The notes under the pieces: model-generated
Told to the model about the DNA's origin: nothing
What the model saw: the letters and a program-made list of their open reading frames with translations, nothing else
Databases searched by the model: none
Assembly (NCBI GenBank): GCA_964621455.1
Contig: CAZULW010000007.1
Coordinates: 1 to 64,000, forward strand
From: G020354025 sp964621455
Lineage (GTDB): Bacteria; Fidelibacterota; Marinisomatia; SCGC-AAA003-L08; TS1B11
Length of the DNA stretch: 64,000 nt
Direction: 5' to 3'
Translations under genes and position numbers: made by a program
In this document: piece after piece, positions 1 through 8,539 of the stretch
How the letters are laid out: each line of letters opens with the position of its first letter
How positions within the stretch are numbered: position 1 is the first letter of the stretch

Positions 1-508
1 AAATTTACGTCCACAAATCAAAAACATCAACCTATAGTGTTAACACGCCCTAGTTCAGCACAGGGGATTTTAAGTTCTCTGTGGCCTCTCCCCTATACTA
101 CTATAATTACAGTTACTTATACGACGCCGCAAAAAAGGATGCGCAAATAGTGCGGTTCTTCCAGACTAATCCAGTTGCAGCCTGTCTCCCCCATCCCCTG
201 ACACATGGATTCTCAGTTCATGTACCTTCCGTCGGTAAATGGCACTTTAGGGCAGGAAAATGAGGCAGGAATTTGCCCTATGGTGACTATTAGTGACCAA
301 TGCATGTGATAAAATGTCTCTTAAGATTTAGTCCGCTTTGGTCCACAATGCTCTGACACCGAACATGGGAGAAGTTCTACAATCTTCATCGACCCCACGC
401 ATCACATGGTGGAAATACTCCGTATGAAGTGCTCAGAGCCAAACTTGAAAGTAACTTCCTGTGTCAACCGTAGTCTTTAAGATCACACTACTATTGTGGA
501 GGTGAACA
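1..508. other. Intergenic, no gene recognised
   Basis: I see no convincing coding region here. The only open frame (81-263) has no ribosome-binding site and low-complexity content. The last 12 bases before the first gene carry a good Shine-Dalgarno sequence, GGAGGTG at 498-504, which fixes the start of the PIG-L gene at 509. Confidence 0.5.
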
Positions 509-1459
509 ATGAGGAAAGGTATTCCTGGTTCTGTAATCTTGGCAATACCACTGCTGGCAGTGATACTTGGCCTGTCCGGTTCGGTCCCTTCGGCTGAGCG
601 TAGTCAGACTGCGGATGTTCTCTATCCCCCTGACGACGGGAAGCTGCGCATCATCGCGTTTGGTGCACACCCAGACGACTGCGAGATCAAGGCGGGAGGT
701 GTGGCAGCCATGTGGGCTGCGCAGGGACATCACGTTAAGTTCGTGTCAGTCACGAACGGGGATATCGGCCACTGGCAAATGGCTGGTGGAGCACTGGCCC
801 GGCGACGGACAGCGGAAGTGCAGCAAGCGGCGAAGATCCTGGGCATCGAGACGCAGGTGCTGGACAACCATGACGGGGAGCTTATGCCGACCTTGGAAAA
901 CCGGCGGACGATCACCCGGCTCATTCGAGAATGGAAAGCAGACGTCGTGCTGACGCCTCGCACAAACGACTACCATCCAGACCATCGGTATACTGGGATA
1001 CTGGTCCAAGACGGTGCATATATGGTCACGGTTCCATTCTTCTGCCCTGATGTCCCGCACTTACTCACAAACCCGGTCTTTCTGTACTTCTCTGACAGGT
1101 TTCAAAAGCCGAATCCGTTTCAACCGGATGTGGTGGTTGCGATTGACGACGTGATCGACCAGAAACTGAACGCTCTCTCAATTATGGATTCGCAGTTTGC
1201 CGAAGGGGGCGTGGCTGGGCATGAGGGATTACTCTCGAAAGACCAGGCAGAGTTGAACACACGTCGCAAAAATGTTCGTGCCCGCTTTGATAGTGGCTCT
1301 AAATTCCCCGCCAATCGGTACCGGGCAAAATTAATCGAGCTCTATGGTGAAAATAAGGGCAAAAAGGTGCAGTATGCTGAGGCGTTTGAAGTGTGTGAAT
1401 ACGGCAGCCAGCCCTCAGCCACGAAGCTGAAACAGCTCTTTCCGTTCTTCGGACGCTAA
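509..1459 (+). CDS. Secreted PIG-L/LmbE-family deacetylase
   Basis: A 316-aa protein of the PIG-L (LmbE) family, zinc-dependent enzymes that remove N-acetyl groups from amino sugars such as GlcNAc conjugates. Seen: a signal-peptide-like N-terminus (residues 1-29, hydrophobic run ending near SVPSA), the zinc/catalytic motif AHPDD at residues 53-57, and the second zinc motif HPDH in NDYHPDHRYTG. GGAGGTG lies 5 bases before the ATG, so the start is well supported. It stands 237 bp upstream of a family-2 glycosidase that looks like exo-beta-glucosaminidases, so together they could deacetylate and cleave an N-acetylated glycan outside the cytoplasm. The family call is firm; the substrate is inference. 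Confidence 0.9.
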   Translation: MRKGIPGSVILAIPLLAVILGLSGSVPSAERSQTADVLYPPDDGKLRIIAFGAHPDDCEIKAGGVAAMWAAQGHHVKFVSVTNGDIGHWQMAGGALARRRTAEVQQAAKILGIETQVLDNHDGELMPTLENRRTITRLIREWKADVVLTPRTNDYHPDHRYTGILVQDGAYMVTVPFFCPDVPHLLTNPVFLYFSDRFQKPNPFQPDVVVAIDDVIDQKLNALSIMDSQFAEGGVAGHEGLLSKDQAELNTRRKNVRARFDSGSKFPANRYRAKLIELYGENKGKKVQYAEAFEVCEYGSQPSATKLKQLFPFFGR

Positions 1460-1696
1460 GATTCAGACTTTGGAAGTACGCCTGCACCAATGTAGCAGGG
1501 CCGTTTCACTTGCAGGATTCACAGGTTCTTGTTGGGGTGTATTTAACTCTTGTTGCCGTTGATCGCAGGGTTTCATCAGATCAATGGCGGAAACATGGGA
1601 GGAGCGAAGGCGTCTCCGGCGCGGATGAATATCCATCATCGATAAAGAATCTTTCAGTACCCAAGCAATGTCAAAAACAGAGGGGGTTATAGACCT

Positions 1697-4345
1697 ATGA
1701 AGAAGATTGGTCGGATTTTAATGATAACAACCCTTTTGTGGTCTGCTGTGTGCACCAGCAACAGCAATTCAGATGCCGATATTCTACGGCTCCAGCAAAA
1801 CTGGCAGATCCAGTCTTCTGCCAAGGTGCACGAAGACGGCAATACGATTTCCACGATGGATTTTACACCGGGGGAGTGGTACTCCGCTTCGGTCCCAACC
1901 ACGGTTTTGGCGGCCCTTGTCGAGGATGGAGTCTACCCGGATCCATACTATGGCCTGAATTTGAAATCGATTCCGGGCTATCGGGAAGGACGATGGCTAG
2001 TGATGCCCGAGGACAGCCCGTTTCGACCTTCCTGGTGGTACCGGACCGCGTTTGAAATTCCTGCCGATTATGAGGGAAGAAAGCTGGTATTGCATTTCGA
2101 CGGTATCAATTATCAAGCCAATATCTGGCTGAATGGTCACCAGATCGCTGGTACCGATGAGGTGATCGGCATGTTCCTGCGCTTCGAATTCGACATCAAT
2201 GAATGGACTCGAATTGGAGAAAACAACGTCTTAGCTGTGGAGATTATTTCGCCGGGTAAATTGCCGGATAAGCCCTACCGGACCAAGCAGATCGAGGCCA
2301 CGACCGGCTGGGATGATCATAACCCGCAGCCGCCCGATATGAATATGGGTATCTGGGAAGATGTCTACATCACGACGAGTGGGCCTGTTACGCTGAGACA
2401 TCCATATGTTGTTACGGACCTGGACCTCCCTTCTCTGGATGTCGCTCATCTGACCGTCTCTGCCCAGCTGACCAACAAGAACGATGAGGAGGTGACGGGA
2501 GTTTTCAGCGGTCAAATTGAAAACAACGAGTTTGAAAAAGAGATCCGACTCGAGCCTGGAGAAACGAGGGTCGTTGAGTTTACCCCTGATGAATTCTCCC
2601 AGCTGAATATTGAAAATCCTCGTGTTTGGTGGCCCAATCCTGTGGGTCCGCAGGAGCTCTATGAGCTGAACCTAGCTTTCCGTGTGAACGAGCGTGTTTC
2701 GGACCGCGAAAAAGTGAGCTTTGGCATCCGTGAGGTTTCCACTTACATCAATGAGGAGGGTTGGCGCGGATACATGGTCAACGGCAAGAAGATCCTGATT
2801 CGAGGCGGGGCCTGGATGACCAGTGACATGTTGTTGCGCCTGACCCCGGAAAGGTATGAAGCCCTTGTTCGTTATGCCAAAGAAGCTAACTTAAACATGC
2901 TGCGTTCGGAAGGATTCTCCATCCGGGAAACGGAAGAATTCTACAACTTTTGCGACCAGTACGGGGTGATGGTTACCCAGCAGATTTTTGGACGCAGTAT
3001 TCCCGATGAGGAACTGGCGATTCAAAACATAGAAGATATGATTCTGCGCATCAGAAATCATCCCAGCCTGGTACACTTCCTGGGCCATGATGAGACCTTT
3101 CCCACCGAGACTCTGGACAAGGCCTATCAGGAGCTGATCGCAAGGTATACCCCGGAGAGAACCTATCAACCCCATTCGGGTGCCTTTAACATAGAGGATC
3201 GATTTAAGACCGGGGGAACCCGGACGGGTACGCGGGAACTCTGGACCTATGCAAATCCCTCCCATTATTACCTGAACAAGGAAGATGGAGCCTGGGGATT
3301 TGCTCAATCTGGAGGAATCGGAGGAATCGTGGCGCCCATTGAGAGTATACGCAAAATGATGCCGGAGAAGGACCTGTGGCCGCCTTTTAACGAGACATTT
3401 TCCTTTCACACCGTCATTCAGGGTGTTGAGTACTATAATGCGCTGTTTAATGTCTTGGAGACTCGTTATGGGAAGGCCAATGGAATAGAAGACTTTGCGC
3501 TGAAGGGACAGGCCTTGAATTATGAGAGCGCGCGCGGGATGTACGAGGCCTACGCCAGGAACAAGTATGACGCCCTGGGCATCACGACATGGAAATATGA
3601 CGCTGCCTGGCCCGCTGCTCTGACCTGGCAATATGTAGACTGGTATCTACGCACTGGAGGAGCTTATTATGGTGCTAAGAAAGCATGTGAACCACTGCAT
3701 GTCCAATATTCCTACGACGATCATTCCATTTATGTGGTGAACAGCTTTTATGAAGACTTTGAGAACCTGAAAGTGACAGCAAAAGTCCTCAATTTTGATA
3801 TGAGTGAAAAATACTCCCGAACGGCTACCGTCAATGTATCTGATGATGGTAAGGTCCGGACCTTCACCATCGATTGGCCGGAAGGGCTGAGCCAATCCCA
3901 CTTCCTGAGTTTAAAACTGCATGACAGCGCTGGGCAGGAAATCTCCAGCAACTTCTATTGGCTTTCCACTGTCCCCGATATTGAGGGAACCAAAGGTTAC
4001 AGAACAGATCGCACCTTTTATGTTTCTCCGAAATCCGTCGCTGACCATACTGACTTGATGAAATTGCCTCGGGTTCAACTGGAGATGTTTTATGACATTA
4101 CGGAAAGAGAAAAAGAGAGCATTGCTAGTGTTCGAATCAAGAATCCCAGTCAGCACCTTGCTTTCCAGATTCATTTAAGTGTGACTCGTGACGAAGACGG
4201 TGGGGAGGTAACGCCCACCTACTGGGAGGATAATTATTTAAGCCTTCTACCCGGAGAAAGTAAGGAAGTCCAGGCCCGTTTTGACCCCAGGGACTTGGAA
4301 GGAGCCCGCGCAGTGGTGAAAGTCAATGGTTGGAATGTAGAGTAG
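1697..4345 (+). CDS. Secreted glycoside hydrolase family 2 protein (exo-glucosaminidase/mannosidase-like)
   Basis: An 882-aa GH2-type protein with the full order: signal peptide (1-20), jelly-roll sugar-binding domain (about 35-230, with LVLHFDGINYQANIWLNG), immunoglobulin-like domain (about 235-340), TIM barrel (about 350-650, entered by KKILIRGGAWMTSDMLLRL), and C-terminal beta-domains. The arrangement is closest to exo-beta-D-glucosaminidase/mannosylglycoprotein endo-beta-mannosidase relatives. A candidate acid/base site is GHDET (D465/E466). At the place where I recall a nucleophile glutamate in these relatives (a WGFNTE-like motif) this protein reads WGFAQS (residues 533-538), so Ser538 replaces Glu. 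It may be inactive, use another residue, or act as a binding protein. It follows the PIG-L gene and precedes a transporter. Confidence 0.85.
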   Translation: MKKIGRILMITTLLWSAVCTSNSNSDADILRLQQNWQIQSSAKVHEDGNTISTMDFTPGEWYSASVPTTVLAALVEDGVYPDPYYGLNLKSIPGYREGRWLVMPEDSPFRPSWWYRTAFEIPADYEGRKLVLHFDGINYQANIWLNGHQIAGTDEVIGMFLRFEFDINEWTRIGENNVLAVEIISPGKLPDKPYRTKQIEATTGWDDHNPQPPDMNMGIWEDVYITTSGPVTLRHPYVVTDLDLPSLDVAHLTVSAQLTNKNDEEVTGVFSGQIENNEFEKEIRLEPGETRVVEFTPDEFSQLNIENPRVWWPNPVGPQELYELNLAFRVNERVSDREKVSFGIREVSTYINEEGWRGYMVNGKKILIRGGAWMTSDMLLRLTPERYEALVRYAKEANLNMLRSEGFSIRETEEFYNFCDQYGVMVTQQIFGRSIPDEELAIQNIEDMILRIRNHPSLVHFLGHDETFPTETLDKAYQELIARYTPERTYQPHSGAFNIEDRFKTGGTRTGTRELWTYANPSHYYLNKEDGAWGFAQSGGIGGIVAPIESIRKMMPEKDLWPPFNETFSFHTVIQGVEYYNALFNVLETRYGKANGIEDFALKGQALNYESARGMYEAYARNKYDALGITTWKYDAAWPAALTWQYVDWYLRTGGAYYGAKKACEPLHVQYSYDDHSIYVVNSFYEDFENLKVTAKVLNFDMSEKYSRTATVNVSDDGKVRTFTIDWPEGLSQSHFLSLKLHDSAGQEISSNFYWLSTVPDIEGTKGYRTDRTFYVSPKSVADHTDLMKLPRVQLEMFYDITEREKESIASVRIKNPSQHLAFQIHLSVTRDEDGGEVTPTYWEDNYLSLLPGESKEVQARFDPRDLEGARAVVKVNGWNVE

Positions 4346-4457
4346 TTTCCATCAAAGCAAAGTGGGTAATTCATAATGGTAATCTCCAATCCAACACCGA
4401 GTAAGCCCCTGGAAAATGCCCTCGAAAATCCGAAAGTATAAACGACCGGCGGAGAAA

Positions 4458-4655
4458 ATGAAGCCTGAGATAACGACTGACAGCGCAGACAAAGACCTCC
4501 CCTTGCTGAGATGTGTATGACTATTGCGAGCCATGGGCCTGAACAGACTGAACATGATCGGAATCGGGCCTTTTATAACGATCCCGGTCCTCATGTCGGC
4601 AATAGGGGAATCCCAAGAGGTATTTCGGCTAGGAGTGGCCAGGAATGATTCGTAG
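4458..4655 (+). pseudogene. N-terminal remnant of an APC-superfamily amino-acid permease
   Basis: A reading frame starting at ATG 4458 (GGAG just upstream at 4451) is interrupted by TGA at 4518-4520, then continues in the same frame to TAG at 4653-4655. The second half reads LNRLNMIGIGPFITIPVLMS, the characteristic first transmembrane segment of APC-family permeases (IGIGPFITIP). Around the stop the triplet LLR occurs on both sides, as if 18 bases had been duplicated or inserted. Nothing of the remaining ~400 residues is present, so this is a dead 5' fragment. The family call rests on this one segment. Confidence 0.6.
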
Positions 4656-4722
4656 TGAAGCTCTGCTAGTGAACGCCGCCATCTGGGTGGATAGTGTCCC
4701 GCTCTATCGCCAGATTGCTGCC

Positions 4723-4839
4723 ATGAAGAAAATTACAGTCAGTTTGCGGGCGGGGACCATGCTCATGACAGGGGTGGTGATCGGCGCCGCTATCGGTCAA
4801 ACCGAAAGTACCATGCCGATTTACGATGGTAGTTATTGA
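4723..4839 (+). pseudogene. Short membrane-segment ORF, possible second permease or signal-peptide remnant
   Basis: A 38-codon frame from ATG 4723 begins MKKITVSLRAGTMLMTGVVI and ends 12 bases before the next gene. It holds one hydrophobic segment after a basic N-terminus. It could be the first helix of another APC-type permease (LSL.TGTMLM.G.VIG pattern), a leftover signal peptide, or a small membrane peptide expressed with the downstream symporter. No clear ribosome-binding site precedes it. Confidence 0.3.
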
Positions 4840-4851
4840 AGGAATTTTCTT

Positions 4852-6393
4852 ATGGAACTATCGGTGCTTACGGGAATAGATCTTGTCATAATTATCGCCT
4901 ACCTCCTTTTCACGGTTGGACTAGGGATGTACCTTGGAAGGGACATTCGTACCGGGAAAGATTACTTCCTTGCGGGACGGAGACTGCCGTGGTGGGCCGT
5001 GGGGATGTCGATGGTGGTGTCAGACATTGGCGCCATGGATATTATTGGCATGGCCGGGTTGGCCTACCTGTATGGAATAGCCGTTGCCAATTTCGACTTG
5101 ATCGGCGCTGTCCCGGTCATGATCATCTGCGCATTTATCTTTATTTCGCATTTATGGCGTTCGGGGAGCTATACGATCCCCGAATTTCTTGAGAAGCGAT
5201 TCAATCTGGGCGTACGCCTCGTATCCGCCTTGGTCTGGGGAATCTTTATGGCGTGCAATTTGGGAATCATGCTCTATGTAACTGGGGTCATGATAGAGAC
5301 GATGGTGGGCTGGTCGATCATGACGTCTATTCTTGTCAGCGCGGCTTTGATCGGTTTATACACGCTGGTCGGTGGCTTGACCGCAGTGGTTTATACCGAT
5401 GTGCTGCAATGCATTATGCTGTTTATAGGGACCACCCTGGTAGTCTTCCTTGGATTAGATAAAGTGGGTGGCATCTCAGGTTTGACAGGGGCTATCTATA
5501 GCATGGGAGATCAATACAATAACCATTTCTCGCTCGTTTTGCCTGCAGATAGCCCAACACCCTTCCCCTATTCCGGGATTCTTCTAGGCCTGGGCATGGT
5601 TTTGGCTCCCGCATATTGGTTTGGAAATCAAGCGATTGTGCAGCGCGCCTTGGCCTGTCGTTCTGAATTCGAAGCCAAGGCAGCGTTCATATGGGGCGCG
5701 TTGTTAAGAACCTTTCTCCCCTTTATCATGGTGGTGCCAGGTTTGATTGTTTTGGTGTTGTATAAAGACAATGTCCCCAATGCTGACAGCGCGCTGCCGA
5801 TTCTGATTCGGGATATTTTACCCACAGGTCTGATTGGGATTTTCTTCGCCGCGTTCATAGCCGCCTTGATGTCGAGCGTGGATTCGTACCTCAATTCTAC
5901 GTCGACGTTGTTTACAAAAGACATCTATCAGCGCTTGTTCCGGCCCCATGAGGACGATCGGCACTATCTGATCGTGGGGCGTATAATGACACTGGTGTTT
6001 ATCATCTGGGGAATTTTTTTTGCGATATGGGTTCAAGGTAAATCCGAAAGTATTTACAACGTCTTTCAAACCATGCTCGCGCTTTTCCAGGGACCGAGCC
6101 TGGCGCTCATTGTGCTTGGAATCTTGTGGTGGCGAACTACCGGAAGTGCGGCGTTCATCGGGCTGATCGCCGGCCTGCTTTGTTCCACAACACTGCTTCT
6201 TACTCATAACTATGCCTCTGAGCCACTTTTCCAAGCTGAAGATCCGTTCCTCTTTATTGCCATGTGGTCGTTTATTATATCGGTGGTGTCTATGGTCGTT
6301 ATCAGCCTACTGACACCTCCTATGCCCGACGAAAAACTGGTCGGCCTGGTGTTTCGCTATAAAGGGAGACAAGAGAATGCAAACTCTCGCTGA
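4852..6393 (+). CDS. Sodium:solute symporter (SSS family)
   Basis: A 513-aa polytopic membrane protein with about 13 predicted helices. The family-typical N-terminus has helix 1 followed by GKDYFLAGRRLPWWAVG (about residues 40-56), a strong SSS signature. SSS proteins use the sodium gradient to import sugars, amino acids or other small solutes. The upstream AGGAA supports the ATG at 4852. The 3' end overlaps the next small membrane gene by 17 bases, so the two are translationally coupled. The setting among glycan-degrading genes suggests it imports their product; the substrate cannot be read from the sequence. Confidence 0.92.
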   Translation: MELSVLTGIDLVIIIAYLLFTVGLGMYLGRDIRTGKDYFLAGRRLPWWAVGMSMVVSDIGAMDIIGMAGLAYLYGIAVANFDLIGAVPVMIICAFIFISHLWRSGSYTIPEFLEKRFNLGVRLVSALVWGIFMACNLGIMLYVTGVMIETMVGWSIMTSILVSAALIGLYTLVGGLTAVVYTDVLQCIMLFIGTTLVVFLGLDKVGGISGLTGAIYSMGDQYNNHFSLVLPADSPTPFPYSGILLGLGMVLAPAYWFGNQAIVQRALACRSEFEAKAAFIWGALLRTFLPFIMVVPGLIVLVLYKDNVPNADSALPILIRDILPTGLIGIFFAAFIAALMSSVDSYLNSTSTLFTKDIYQRLFRPHEDDRHYLIVGRIMTLVFIIWGIFFAIWVQGKSESIYNVFQTMLALFQGPSLALIVLGILWWRTTGSAAFIGLIAGLLCSTTLLLTHNYASEPLFQAEDPFLFIAMWSFIISVVSMVVISLLTPPMPDEKLVGLVFRYKGRQENANSR

Positions 6394-6634
6394 TTTCATA
6401 GCATCCATCCTGCGTGGGCCAGGACTTTGGCTTCGCGAACTGAGCCTCGCCATTCCTATGAGCGTTGCCCGCGGGTTTTTCCTGCTTTACTTTTTCATCT
6501 TATTAATTTGGGTGCTCAGAATGAAGAAATCGGCAACGTCTGGCGAACTGTCCGGGATAAGCAAACCCGTTGATCTGCGTCCTTATGCCGCAGTGCTCCT
6601 GATCATCCAAATTGTGATTTACATTGTGTTTTAA
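6377..6634 (+). CDS. Small two-helix membrane protein coupled to the symporter
   Basis: An 85-aa protein whose start lies inside the last codons of the symporter gene, with GGGAGACAAGAGA upstream as a likely ribosome-binding site. It has two hydrophobic helices (about residues 31-48 and 72-85) joined by a charged loop (MKKSATSGELSG). I do not recognise the family. Small membrane proteins encoded directly behind SSS transporters are common in FCB-group genomes and may be accessory subunits; here that role is inferred only from the overlap. Confidence 0.7.
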   Translation: MQTLADFIASILRGPGLWLRELSLAIPMSVARGFFLLYFFILLIWVLRMKKSATSGELSGISKPVDLRPYAAVLLIIQIVIYIVF

Positions 6635-6982
6635 TTGGGACGAATTCCAGGCAGCTATGTAAGCTCACAAAAAGGATCGCTTGTTTTCTCAACTAAAATC
6701 CTGCCAGATCAAATTGACAATCGGAGATCGTTACCATTGCTATTAAAAGCTCATTGGGATAAATCCCAATTTTTCCCCACCACAGACTGGCGATTGATTA
6801 TCTTCGGATCAGGGGAGGCTGGGACCGGGATTGGCCGCCTTTTTACTCTGGTCATTGTGCTCTCAGCTGTATCCCTTTGCTTCAACAGAAAAAGAGAATG
6901 GAATAGATTGACTAGAGGGAAGGTGAGGAGAAAACTGCGGATCGGTATTTTCAGTCCGCGTTATCGTCAATGAGGAAGTAAA
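6635..6982 (+). other. Gap with a weak TTG-start frame, probably not a gene
   Basis: A 112-codon frame (6635-6973) directly follows the small membrane gene but starts with TTG, lacks a ribosome-binding site and resembles no protein I know. It contains one hydrophobic stretch (LFTLVIVLSAVSL). It may be a decayed gene. The bases just before 6983 (GAGGAAG) serve the aminotransferase downstream. Confidence 0.3.
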
Positions 6983-8287
6983 ATGTCTCAGCTCGCAATC
7001 GCAGGGGGCAGCCCTGTCAGGACAAAATCATTCCCGGTTTGGCCTCAATATAATGAACAGGAACAGAAGGGCCTGATTGAGGTACTAAAAAGTCGCAATT
7101 GGGGAGGCTACCCCTTTCCTAATAGATTGGCCGCTCTTTTTGGGCAGCACTTCGCAGCTTTTCACGACGCTGAGTACGGTCTTTGTGCGGCCAATGGAAC
7201 CGTTACCATTGAAGCTGCGCTGAAAGCAGTCGGAATCAAACCAGGTGATGAAGTTATTGTTCCCGCCTACACCTTTGAAGCTACTGCCGTACCCATTCTG
7301 AGGCTTCAAGCAATTCCCGTATTCGTGGATGTCCAACCTGACACATATTGCATTGATCCCCAAGCAGTTGAGGCGGCAATTACGTCACGGACACACGCCA
7401 TCATTCCCGTGCATCTGGCAATGAATATGGCCGACATGGACACCCTCAATGCTCTTGCTAAGCGCCACGACCTCAAAGTCATCGAAGATGCAGCTCACGC
7501 GCATGGTGCTAAATGGCGGAACCGAGGCGCGGGTTCGCTGGGAGATGCCGGTTCATTTAGCATGCAGACGTCTAAGCTAATGACCGCAGGAGAGGGGGGT
7601 ATCATCACAACGAACGACGAAGAAGTTTTCGAACTCTGTCAGTCGTACATCAATTGTGGACGAGCCAGTCAAAACGATCACTATGGCCACCGCATCCTTG
7701 GATTCAATTACCGGATGACCGAGTTCCAAGCTGCGATTCTTTTGGCTCAGCTGGAGAGACTTCCGGCCCAGACTAGGCTGCGTCAGGAACGAGCTACGCA
7801 ACTCAGCCGCCAGCTGGTCGAAATTTCGGGCATTTCCCTGCTAAGAAAAGACGAACGGATCACAAGCCAGGCAGTCTACCAGTTTGTTTTTAAATACAAT
7901 CCGGAGGCATTTGGAGGAGCTCCCCGTGACCGCTTTGTTGCAGCTCTTGAAGCGGAGGGAATCCCGTGTGATGGTCTATTTTACGAGCCGATTTATCGAA
8001 GCACTCTCTTCCCAGTTGATCGTTCAGAATTCCCCTCCTTAGCCAAAGGGTCTAGTTCTGACTTGCCCTGGGAAAAGGTCCGTTGCCCGGTCGCTGAACA
8101 CGCCGCCTACAATGAATCGGTATGGCTCCACCACTCTCTTCTGCTGGGAACTGAAAAGGATCTGGATGATATCGTCGAAGCGATCGTAAAGATCCAGCAA
8201 AGCATTGATGAATTGCTCAGGGCTGAGCACAAGCTGATCGAGATGAAAAGTCTCAATCGAGCAGAAAGAGACCGTTTTGACAAATAA
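6983..8287 (+). CDS. DegT/DnrJ/EryC1/StrS-family PLP aminotransferase
   Basis: A 434-aa PLP-dependent enzyme of the sugar-aminotransferase family. Seen: N-terminal SPVRTKSFPVWP typical of the family, substrate/PLP-binding GTVTIEAALKA, EDAAHAHGAKW with the PLP-contacting Asp, and SMQTSKLMTAGEGG where Lys198 should form the Schiff base. GAGGAAGT precedes the ATG. These enzymes transaminate keto-sugars or cyclitols (AHBA synthase-like members have other roles). It follows the symporter and precedes ceramidase-like proteins, so it may process an amino sugar from the same substrate; that link is inferred from position. Confidence 0.92.
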   Translation: MSQLAIAGGSPVRTKSFPVWPQYNEQEQKGLIEVLKSRNWGGYPFPNRLAALFGQHFAAFHDAEYGLCAANGTVTIEAALKAVGIKPGDEVIVPAYTFEATAVPILRLQAIPVFVDVQPDTYCIDPQAVEAAITSRTHAIIPVHLAMNMADMDTLNALAKRHDLKVIEDAAHAHGAKWRNRGAGSLGDAGSFSMQTSKLMTAGEGGIITTNDEEVFELCQSYINCGRASQNDHYGHRILGFNYRMTEFQAAILLAQLERLPAQTRLRQERATQLSRQLVEISGISLLRKDERITSQAVYQFVFKYNPEAFGGAPRDRFVAALEAEGIPCDGLFYEPIYRSTLFPVDRSEFPSLAKGSSSDLPWEKVRCPVAEHAAYNESVWLHHSLLLGTEKDLDDIVEAIVKIQQSIDELLRAEHKLIEMKSLNRAERDRFDK

Positions 8288-8539
8288 AAGACCATCGTGA
8301 GATAAGATAGTTGCTAGATTCACCCATTGTCTTTAGCTGGCCTTCACGATGGGTTCCTCGGAATCTCCAGGCGCCGGCAATCTGAAAAAGAGAAAAAGCC
8401 GAACCGAAGAATACGTATTGCCAGCGGAGATGTTGGAGCTGAGACTGGTCGATAACGAGCAAAAAGCGACGAGCAAAGCGTTTGAATCAGAAAGAGGGAC
8501 GGTAGACCACCTGAGATTTTAACTAAGGAGGAGGATCCA

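Noticed and set aside
2891..3631. 246-codon minus-strand frame
   Set aside because: Lies inside the GH2 barrel coding region in antisense and has no protein-like features.
8288..8539. Structured regulatory RNA between DegT and the ceramidase-like gene
   Set aside because: CCATCGTGAG and CTTCACGATGG can pair across about 40 bases, but nothing matches a known riboswitch and one distant stem is weak evidence.
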